Shown here: positions 31,918-38,264 of the stretch, in pieces
Layout of the letters: each line of letters begins with the position of its first letter
How positions within the stretch are numbered: the stretch's first letter is position 1
Assembly (NCBI GenBank): GCA_947487845.1
Contig: CANKYC010000001.1
Location: 1 to 38,264, forward strand
Length of the DNA: 38,264 bases
Reading direction: 5' to 3'
Origin: Rickettsiales bacterium
Lineage (GTDB): Bacteria; Pseudomonadota; Alphaproteobacteria; Rickettsiales; UBA1997
Notes under the pieces: generated by a model
Databases searched by the model: none
The model's input: the letters and a program-made list of their open reading frames with translations, nothing else
What the model was told of the DNA's origin: nothing
Program-made: the position numbers and the translations under genes

Positions 31918-32276
31918 GATTTTGAGTTGACGACAAAATTAATCGTCGCGATACTTCCGCGCTGTTTAAAAGCCGCTTTTAATAAAAATAAAATCTATTG
32001 TGAATGCAGCGATTCAGTCGTCTGCGAGAGCAATTCAAAATTTGCCAAATTCGACATAAGTTGAATTTCATTCAAGTATAATCAAAACAATGACAATTTC
32101 GCAAAAATCTTACCTAGAATCTAAATCGTGGGCGTTTGAAGAAGTGCGCCGCATATTGGCACTTTTGGCGAAGTTGTACGTACATCGTTTGTGCGTCACG
32201 CGTTTCAATGTTTGGCGCCCGAAATTCCAACGCGCATGTTTTGCGTTTCTGATGATATTGACGGGCTGCGCAAAGT
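31918..32276 (+). pseudogene. Truncated duplicate of the lysK promoter and 5' end
   Basis: This stretch is a direct repeat of 37182-37622. I count about 16 substitutions in 359 bases and one 82-bp deletion between two GCCGCAT-like repeats (after position 32154). 359 plus 82 gives exactly the 441 bases of the intact copy. The start codon (32090) and first 22 or so codons are kept; the deletion then shifts the frame, and a TAG follows where similarity ends. The promoter-like TTGACG-17-GATACT (31927-31955) is retained, so it may still be transcribed. It is not a functional gene. Confidence 0.93.
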
Positions 32277-32282
32277 AGTTAA

Positions 32283-32360
32283 AAAATTTGCAAGTAATTT
32301 ACTTGCGCGCTGAAGCAATTCAAAATTTACTAAATTCAGACGAAGTTTTAATTTGATAAA
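32283..32360. repeat. Further two-hairpin leader-like motif (family B)
   Basis: GCAAGTAA / TTACTTGC (32290-32306) forms hairpin 1. AAATTCAGAC...GTTTTAATTT (32334-32356) is hairpin 2. AGCAATTCAAAATTT is shared with the lysK leader at 37295 onward. It directly follows the broken lysK copy and marks the left inner edge of the islet. The rest, up to the LysR gene, has no recognisable feature. Confidence 0.5.
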
Positions 32361-32416
32361 CGTTGTAAGATTTACAGCCTCAAGGTTTAATAAAATACTT
32401 TTGCAAGTAAAAATGC

Positions 32417-33310
32417 TCAAGTTTTAAGCGGTTTTGGTAATATCCAACTCTTAAAATCTTCAATTTTTTGCAAATGAGATTTTTGCTTGGGACTTATCAA
32501 ATAATAGCTGTAACCACTTTTAAAACTGGCGGCAAAAACTTTTATTAAACTGCCATTTTCTAATTCATTCTCAATTAAAAAATCTGGTATCAGGGCAATT
32601 CCAAGGCCATCTTTTGCGGCTTTAAGCAACATAAAAAAATGTTGAAACCCATCATTATAATTTATCTCGGTTTTTTTAACTCGGTGAAATTTAAAATAGT
32701 TTTGCCAAGTGTCGGGGCGCGAAGTGTGAAGCAATAAATTCTGATTTAGCAGGTCGTTGATGCTACGAATTTGATGTTGCGCTTTTAGTTTTGGCGAGCA
32801 AACACAAACAAGCTTTTCCGCCCACATTTTCTCTACGCAAAAATTTTGCCAACTATTCTTTCGGGCAATTCTAATCGAAAAATCCACATCATCCCTCTTG
32901 TCAAAACCAACATGATTATCACCAATTAACATATTTATTTTATAGTAAGGATGCAAAGATTTGAACCCTTCCAACTTTGGCATTAGCCATTGATTGCTTA
33001 AAGATGGCAAAATGCTGATGCTAATCAACTCTTTGCTAGTTTTGTTGGTTAGTTTTGTGGTTGCTTGTTCAACAATTTTTAAAGCCGCATCAATTGCCTC
33101 CAAATATTTTTCTGCCGGCTTTGTTAAAAGCAAACTTTGATGTTTGCGTTCAAACAAATTTAAGCCCAAATAATTTTCCAAAATTGCAATCTGTTTGCTA
33201 ATTGCTCCTTGAGTGACATTCAGCTCCAAAGCCGCTTTGGTAAAGCTTTGATGCTTTGCCGCCGAAGCAAAGGCACGCAGCGAATTTAGAGGTGGAAGTT
33301 TTGTTGTCAT
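32417..33310 (-). CDS. LysR-family transcriptional regulator (GcvA-like)
   Basis: The 297-residue protein has an N-terminal winged helix-turn-helix, LNSLRAFASAAKHQSFTKAA (about residues 8-27) then LNVTQGAISKQIAILE and FERKH. A periplasmic-binding-protein-like effector domain follows. The opening PPLNSLRAF and the wording of the helix-turn-helix match the GcvA-like branch. The start at 33310 (MTTKLPPLNSL) is chosen; the frame is open to 33343. It is divergent from the PLP enzyme gene with about 117 bases between, the standard arrangement for a LysR regulator controlling its neighbour. So it probably regulates the dehydratase and oxidoreductase genes. Confidence 0.9.
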   Translation of the reverse strand: MTTKLPPLNSLRAFASAAKHQSFTKAALELNVTQGAISKQIAILENYLGLNLFERKHQSLLLTKPAEKYLEAIDAALKIVEQATTKLTNKTSKELISISILPSLSNQWLMPKLEGFKSLHPYYKINMLIGDNHVGFDKRDDVDFSIRIARKNSWQNFCVEKMWAEKLVCVCSPKLKAQHQIRSINDLLNQNLLLHTSRPDTWQNYFKFHRVKKTEINYNDGFQHFFMLLKAAKDGLGIALIPDFLIENELENGSLIKVFAASFKSGYSYYLISPKQKSHLQKIEDFKSWILPKPLKT

Positions 33311-33427
33311 AAATTTTGCCAATGAGTTTTTCTCATACGTCAAGTAAAATTACTAGTTTGTCAACACAAAATAAATTGCACTTTTTGCCAGTCGTTGTTT
33401 TCAACAAATCAATTTTTTAATTATTTT

Positions 33428-34432
33428 ATGACTTCTAATTCATTTAAGATTATCGATCCATCCGAAATCAAAACCGCTCACCAAAGAATATCTCCCTACA
33501 TTCACAGAACTCCGCTGCTTTCTTCTCAAATTCTTAACGATTTTTTGGGTCATGAAATAGTTTTTAAAGCTGAATGTTTGCAAAAAATCGGAGCTTTTAA
33601 AATTCGCGGAGCCTTGAACACTTTGCTAGAGCTTAAAGAGAAAAATTCTTTACCAGAAAGTGTTGTGGCATTTAGTTCTGGAAATCACGCTCAAGCCGTT
33701 GCGGTGGCAGGCAAAATGCTTAACGTAAAAACAACAATCGTTTTACCTTTATTCACCTCATCGGTGAAGCAACAAGCGGCAATTTATTATGGTGCAAAAG
33801 TGATTAACACTTCCACCAGAAAAGAAGCTGAAGAAAAAGCTGCCGAAATTGCCGCCAAAGGATCTTTTTTTATTCATTCCTTTGATAATGACGGAGTAAT
33901 TGTCGGGCAAGGAACTTCCTGCTATGAAGCCTTGCAAGATGGCGCAAATCCTGACTCAATTTTCGCCACTTGTGGCGGCGGCGGATGGGTTTCTGGAACT
34001 TTTCTTGCCAAAGAATTGCTGGCACCAAATGTTTTAGTTTTTGGTGCAGAACCAAAGCAAGCAAATGATGCGTCGCAATCTTATGCAAATAATCGCATCA
34101 TAAAATTTAACGATTCACCGCCAACAATTGCCGATGGCGCCCGCGCTCTGGCTGTTTCAGAGCGAACTTTTCATTACTTAAAACAACTTAACGGTTTTTT
34201 TGAAATTGACGAAGAAGAAATAATTTATTGGACACAATGGTTGATACATCTTTTAAAAATCGCCGTTGAACCAACTTCTGCCGTTGCAATGGCAGCAGCC
34301 TTCCACTGGCTTAAAACCCAAAAAACTAAACAGAAAGTTTTGGTTATGTTGTCGGGTGGAAATATCGCAGCAGAAACCTATCAGAAAATTTGGAGTAAAA
34401 GTTATTTAGAGAAATTGCCTTTTTTGCGATAA
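33428..34432 (+). CDS. Threonine/serine dehydratase-like PLP enzyme
   Basis: The 334-residue fold-type II PLP enzyme has the cofactor lysine in GAFKIRGA (Lys58, the same position as in E. coli TdcB), the substrate/carboxylate loop SSGNHAQAVA (about 84-93), the phosphate-binding glycine loop TCGGGGWVSG (about 185-194) and a C-terminal MLSGGNIA. There is no ACT regulatory domain, so it resembles the catabolic threonine dehydratase, serine racemase or hydroxyaspartate dehydratase branch. Which reaction it catalyses cannot be told. ATG 33428 is used rather than an upstream TTG. It is followed after 26 bases by the FAD oxidoreductase gene and faces a LysR gene. Confidence 0.88.
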   Translation: MTSNSFKIIDPSEIKTAHQRISPYIHRTPLLSSQILNDFLGHEIVFKAECLQKIGAFKIRGALNTLLELKEKNSLPESVVAFSSGNHAQAVAVAGKMLNVKTTIVLPLFTSSVKQQAAIYYGAKVINTSTRKEAEEKAAEIAAKGSFFIHSFDNDGVIVGQGTSCYEALQDGANPDSIFATCGGGGWVSGTFLAKELLAPNVLVFGAEPKQANDASQSYANNRIIKFNDSPPTIADGARALAVSERTFHYLKQLNGFFEIDEEEIIYWTQWLIHLLKIAVEPTSAVAMAAAFHWLKTQKTKQKVLVMLSGGNIAAETYQKIWSKSYLEKLPFLR

Positions 34433-34458
34433 ATTTTTTTAACAAATGACTGACAAAT

Positions 34459-37065
34459 ATGACAAAAATTGTAATTATCGGTGGCGGAATTGCTGGTTGC
34501 ACAACGGCTTTGGAATTGGCAAAAAATAATCCTGAAGCGCAAATTATAATTCTTGAGCAAGCCCAAGAAATCCTTCAAGGCACCAGCGCCAGAACTCCGG
34601 GAAGAATGGGATTGGGCTATCATTATTTTGATGCCCAAACCGCCAAAACTTACATGCAACACACGATTGGTTTTATGAAAAAATATTCAGATTGTTTTGT
34701 GGGCGAAGAATCAACGCCGCATCTACAAAGTGGCAGATATTTTATTGTTAAAGATTCCATTTTGCCGCCAGATGAAGTTTTGGCGGGCTATGAAAAAATC
34801 TCATCTCATTTCCAAGAAATTTGTGCCAAAGATGAAAGCAACAATATTTTTCAAACCCAGCGTTTGCACGAAATGCTAGATTCTAGCCAGTTTGAAGGCG
34901 GCGTTGATCCAAAAAAAATAGCTTACGCCATTCAAACCAAAGAGCGTTTGCTCGATTGGAAGAAATTTGATTCACGAATCAAAGCAGAATTGGCGCAGCA
35001 CCAAAACATTAAAATCAGAACCAATTTTAAAGTAGATAAAGTTTCTCCTCGCCAAGGCGGAGGCTTTATTTTTCCTGATTCAGTTGAGGGCGATTATGTC
35101 GTCAATTGCACTTGGCAAAATATCGAACAGCTAAATCAAAAACTTGGTTTGGGCGACGCGCATTTCAAAAAAGAAAATCCAAAAGAATCAGCCACCGCAA
35201 GGCTAAAATTGTTAGTCGAAGTTGCGCTTTCGCCGCAATTAGAGCGCGCCCATTCAATGTTTTTCTGCTTTGGCGAGCATGCGATGTTTTCAAATTTAGG
35301 AAATGGAATTGGCAGAATCACCTACGCGCCCGTCACAAATTTTGGCACAACAACAGAAAGTGAAATGCCAGCGCAGTGGCAAAAATGGCTTGCAAAAGGT
35401 TTGAGCGCGGAGGAACAACAAAAATACGGACAAAAAATAATTGATGGCGTCAGCCTTTATATTCCAGCAATGGCGGACGCAAAAGTTAATGGCGTGATTG
35501 CCGGAATTGTTAAATCAAAAGGCGAAGTTGAACTTTCAAATCCAAACAGCTCATTTCACAAAAGAGCTTATAGCGGGGTTGAAGAACAGCAAATTGGCTG
35601 GATCGACAACGCCGCGATGAAATTATTTTATTGCCTTGATAACGCCAAAGAAGTTGCGGAGATAATTCAAAATCAAGAGCAAGTTTCGCCAGTTTTGGAC
35701 GCAGCCGCTAAATCAATTGCCAATCAACTGCCTGAAAAAACTAAAAAAATTGCAGAAGATTTTTTTCAATTTCATTTACGCAGAAATTTTTCGTCGAATT
35801 TAATTTTGCCTGAAATTACTCAACAAGCGGAAAAAAAATCCCAACTACAAGATGAAGTAAAAGAATCGAGAATCGACAAATTAAAAAAAACTCCGCCACA
35901 AAAAACCTACCGCTTGATTTGCGTTTTAGATTCTGTGTCGCAGGGCGATGTAACTTTATCAAAGCTCGACGCCTCTCCTGATTACCTTCATATTCACGCG
36001 CTTGATTCAGAAATTTTGCCGTCAATTTCAGAATTTAAAAAAACTCTGCCGCCGCAATCTGAAAATATACCAAACTCAATTGAAGATCCCGACTTTAATA
36101 AAAACCAAAAATCTGTTGCGGATAAGACGATTCATTCGCCTTGGAGCAATTCAAAATTATCCAAATTAGACGATAAGTCGAATTTGATTAATCATAACAC
36201 GCTGACGCAATGGGGAATTCCGCTAGAACTTGCCACTAAAAGCAGAAGCCCAAAAGTTTCTTCGCAAGAAATTAAGCAGCGCGGTCAAATAGGAATTGGC
36301 TCGGCGGCTCGCGGCGACGAGCAAAGCGGAAATTTTATTGGTGGCGGCGAAGGATTTTTATTTGGTTCACAAAATTTTCGCATAACCAAAGGTGGTGAGG
36401 CTTTTTTGGTTGGGGATGAAGAAAATTTTTGGACATTTCAAGTTGCTGATTTTGCGGGTGCCAAAGCCATTTCAGATTCTGTTGGGCAAGAAATTTTGGG
36501 CAGGCAAAAACTTTTGGAAATGCTTAAAGAAAAATCTGGCGGCAAACCTTTTGTCGCGGTTTTTGACGCCGATCTTCACGAAGGATCTTTTGTTCGCAGC
36601 AACGGAATTTTCCCCGAAGATGATGTTGACAGAAAATCAGAATCAACATTCGACGCCAAAAAAGATCAAACACGCGGTGGTCATTTAGTTGGTGGCAGCA
36701 CCAATAAAGGAGATTTGCTTTCTTTGCGCGAGAAGTTTGGCGATGAAGAGCAAGCTGCTGCGAATGATTTTGGACTAACAATTAAAAGTAAAATTTTATT
36801 GAAAGCCGTTGATGAACTTGTAATTGCCAGAAGTGCCAAATCGCAAGCCTTGGAAGTTATCGAAAAAGATGGCTGGAACTTGAAAGAAGAAAATACTCAG
36901 AAAATTTTAGGATTTAAAAGACCTTTTGACGAACCTGCAATTGCCGAAAGCGCCAAAAAAGAATTCTCTTTAGAAAAGCCAAGAACCGAAATTCAAGTGC
37001 GTGAAGCGGAAGCGGCGATTAAAATTACAAATTTTCTGAAAGAAAAATCTGGCAAAATTTATTAA
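34459..37065 (+). CDS. FAD-dependent oxidoreductase (DAO-like) with large unassigned C-terminal half
   Basis: The 868-residue protein begins with the dinucleotide-binding motif IVIIGGGIAGCTTALELA (about residues 4-21) and an acidic strand end IIILEQAQE. It continues as a D-amino-acid-oxidase-like FAD fold to about residue 400 (GRMGLGYHYFD, VVNCTWQNIEQL, GIGRITYAPVTNFG). Residues about 420-868 match nothing I recognise. They include a Ser/Pro/Lys-rich linker (about 455-600) and a Gly-rich segment GQIGIGSAARGDEQSG, then GGGEGFLFGSQNFRITKGGE, and are predicted soluble and mostly helical at the end. No signal peptide or membrane helix is present. It is likely co-transcribed with the PLP enzyme; joint metabolism of an amino acid is plausible but unproven. 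Confidence 0.75.
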   Translation: MTKIVIIGGGIAGCTTALELAKNNPEAQIIILEQAQEILQGTSARTPGRMGLGYHYFDAQTAKTYMQHTIGFMKKYSDCFVGEESTPHLQSGRYFIVKDSILPPDEVLAGYEKISSHFQEICAKDESNNIFQTQRLHEMLDSSQFEGGVDPKKIAYAIQTKERLLDWKKFDSRIKAELAQHQNIKIRTNFKVDKVSPRQGGGFIFPDSVEGDYVVNCTWQNIEQLNQKLGLGDAHFKKENPKESATARLKLLVEVALSPQLERAHSMFFCFGEHAMFSNLGNGIGRITYAPVTNFGTTTESEMPAQWQKWLAKGLSAEEQQKYGQKIIDGVSLYIPAMADAKVNGVIAGIVKSKGEVELSNPNSSFHKRAYSGVEEQQIGWIDNAAMKLFYCLDNAKEVAEIIQNQEQVSPVLDAAAKSIANQLPEKTKKIAEDFFQFHLRRNFSSNLILPEITQQAEKKSQLQDEVKESRIDKLKKTPPQKTYRLICVLDSVSQGDVTLSKLDASPDYLHIHALDSEILPSISEFKKTLPPQSENIPNSIEDPDFNKNQKSVADKTIHSPWSNSKLSKLDDKSNLINHNTLTQWGIPLELATKSRSPKVSSQEIKQRGQIGIGSAARGDEQSGNFIGGGEGFLFGSQNFRITKGGEAFLVGDEENFWTFQVADFAGAKAISDSVGQEILGRQKLLEMLKEKSGGKPFVAVFDADLHEGSFVRSNGIFPEDDVDRKSESTFDAKKDQTRGGHLVGGSTNKGDLLSLREKFGDEEQAAANDFGLTIKSKILLKAVDELVIARSAKSQALEVIEKDGWNLKEENTQKILGFKRPFDEPAIAESAKKEFSLEKPRTEIQVREAEAAIKITNFLKEKSGKIY

Positions 37066-37181
37066 TCCAAAAGTTTCGAGACAGCTTGAAGAAGAGAAAT
37101 TTTCTTAAATTTATGTTTTGGTATAACCATTTTAATCTAGGTTAGTGCTTTATAATAGCCGAAAAATATGCTTGATAAACT

Positions 37182-37353
37182 GATTTTGAGTTGACGACAA
37201 AATTAATCGTCGCGATAGTTCTGCGCTGTTCAAAATCGGCTTTTAATAAAAATAAAATCTATTGCGAATGCAGCGATTCAGTCGTCTGCGAGAGCAATTC
37301 AAAATTTGCCAAATTCGACATAAGTTGAATTTCATTCAAGTATAATCAAGACA
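37182..37353 (+). promoter_or_regulatory. lysK promoter and structured leader
   Basis: TTGACG (37191-37196), a 17-base spacer and GATAGT (37214-37219) form a sigma70-type promoter candidate; a second TATAAT is at 37341-37346. Between them, 37261-37335 holds the two-hairpin motif seen before hisB and ftsW (GCAG/CTGC and AAATTCGAC/GTTGAATTT). The whole region is repeated at 31918-32089. No T-box-like features are seen. Confidence 0.55.
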
Positions 37354-38264
37354 ATGACAATCTCACAAAAATCTTACCTAGAATCTAAATCATGGGCGTT
37401 TGAAGAAGCGCGGCGCATTTATGAAAAAGTTGGAGGTAAAACTCCTGCCAAAGGCTACGTGCTTTTTGAAACGGGTTATGGCCCGTCGGGTTTGCCGCAT
37501 ATTGGCACTTTTGGTGAAGTTGTACGCACTTCGTTTGTGCGTCACGCGTTTCAATGTTTGGCGCCCGAAATTCCAACGCGCATGTTTTGCGTTTCTGATG
37601 ATATTGACGGGTTGCGCAAAGTGCCAGAAAACGTGCCGCAGCAAGATTTGGTGCGGGCGAATTTGGGTCGTCCACTAACTTCGGTTCCTGATCCTTTTGG
37701 AACTCACGAATCTTACGGACACAACATGAACGCCCGTTTGCGCGGTTTTCTCGATGGTTTTGGTTTTGAATATGAATTTATCAGCGCCACTCAAAAATAT
37801 AAATCGGGCGCGTTTGATTCTACAATGTTGCGCGTGCTTGAAAAATATGACGAATTGATGGATTTGATGTTGCCAAGTTTGGGCGTTGAACGCCAAGAAA
37901 CTTACAGCCCGTTCATGCCAATTGATTTAGAAAGCGGAATTGTAATTGATAAAGGTGTAAAAGGCGTAAATAAAGAAAAAGGCACCGTGATTTATGTTGA
38001 TGGAAATGGCGTTGAAAAAGAAGTTTTGGTTGTGGGAGGAAATTGCAAATTACAGTGGAAAATCGACTTCGGCGCGCGCTGGTATTCGCTGGACGTTGAT
38101 TATGAAATTTATGGCAAAGATCACCAGCCAAACGAAAAAATTTATCGCCGCGTTTGCGAAATTTTAGGAGGCACGCCGCCAGTAAATTTCACTTACGAAA
38201 TGTTTTTGAGCGACACTGGCGAAAAAATTTCTAAATCAAAAGGCAACGGAATTTCGGTGGAAGA
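37354..38264 (+). CDS. lysK: Class I lysyl-tRNA synthetase (partial, runs off the window)
   Basis: The first 303 codons of an archaeal/alphaproteobacterial class I LysRS are present, about 60 per cent of the usual 520-530 residues. The HIGH-type motif is GPSGLPHIGTF (about residues 43-53) and the KMSKS-type motif KISKSKGNG is at about 291-299. Other family features include DDIDGLRKVP and DPFGTHESYGHNMN, as well as YEIYGKDHQ. It charges tRNA-Lys. The gene is intact here, while a broken copy of its first part sits at 32090-32276, 5.3 kb upstream. The ancestral neighbour was probably mtaB. Confidence 0.96.
   Translation, partial: MTISQKSYLESKSWAFEEARRIYEKVGGKTPAKGYVLFETGYGPSGLPHIGTFGEVVRTSFVRHAFQCLAPEIPTRMFCVSDDIDGLRKVPENVPQQDLVRANLGRPLTSVPDPFGTHESYGHNMNARLRGFLDGFGFEYEFISATQKYKSGAFDSTMLRVLEKYDELMDLMLPSLGVERQETYSPFMPIDLESGIVIDKGVKGVNKEKGTVIYVDGNGVEKEVLVVGGNCKLQWKIDFGARWYSLDVDYEIYGKDHQPNEKIYRRVCEILGGTPPVNFTYEMFLSDTGEKISKSKGNGISVE

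Noticed and set aside
32090..32278. 62-codon open frame at the left copy of lysK
   Set aside because: It is the frameshifted, truncated duplicate of lysK; the sequence after the deletion is out of frame and not a real protein.
37182..37353. T-box or lysine riboswitch in the lysK leader
   Set aside because: I see no T-box sequence, specifier loop or L-box core. The leader is short and shares its hairpins with the hisB and ftsW leaders, so an amino-acid-specific switch is unlikely.

Overview
The window is an AT-rich (by eye roughly two-thirds A+T) alphaproteobacterial chromosome segment, most probably from the Rickettsiales or a close relative. The best evidence is a 2390-residue lipoprotein fused to a VirB6/TrbL channel domain (14577-21749, minus strand). 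This fusion is typical of the Rickettsiales vir-homologue type IV secretion system, and it carries the CIDADDFGEYES mature N-terminus that I associate with that family. A class I lysyl-tRNA synthetase and an alphaproteobacterial-type FtsW agree. Biosynthetic and free-living traits (hisB, argH, cytochrome bd-type oxidase, periplasmic asparaginase) suggest a lineage less reduced than classical Rickettsia; that is inference.

Layout. 1-4322: the end of a cytochrome bd operon (cydB) converging on an RNase D-like exonuclease, then a GST / AmgK-type sugar kinase / hypothetical operon on the minus strand. 4435-7251: polA, with a palindromic element inside the gene and a decayed proofreading domain. 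7263-9708: a repeat block, a DUF559 gene and two overlapping glycosyltransferase genes. 9960-12546: plus-strand superoxide dismutase (with a Tat/lipoprotein-like leader), hisB and nagZ. 12752-21749: a minus-strand cluster of giant VirB6, prepilin-like protein, tatC and a lysine/alanine-rich histone-H1-like protein. 22538-24067: argH followed by a tiny LptM-like lipoprotein gene. 24354-31621: ftsW, mutM plus a lipoprotein, queH, a histidine-kinase relic, asparaginase, tRNA-Gly(GCC), a BON-domain lipoprotein and mtaB. 31918-38264: a directly repeated 5' end of lysK (broken copy left, intact copy right) bracketing a 4.9-kb islet with a LysR regulator, a threonine/serine dehydratase-like PLP enzyme and an 868-residue FAD oxidoreductase with a C-terminal half I do not recognise.

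The most striking feature is the density of small palindromic elements. One family (copies at 1977-2111, 24151-24239 and 31617-31905, plus two less clear copies) has inverted-repeat ends and perfect 8-bp target duplications at three sites, so it is or was mobile. One copy sits on the mtaB stop codon. Another is nested in a second, two-hairpin motif that recurs in the leaders of hisB, ftsW and lysK and shows base-pair covariation. A third family lies in frame inside polA and mtaB, as Rickettsia palindromic elements do. Several palindromes also carry internal tandem repeats (16, 24, 43 and about 46 bp).

Functional links: NagZ and AmgK suggest peptidoglycan sugar recycling. TatC could export the leader-bearing superoxide dismutase. 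VirB6 and the prepilin-like protein may belong to one envelope apparatus.
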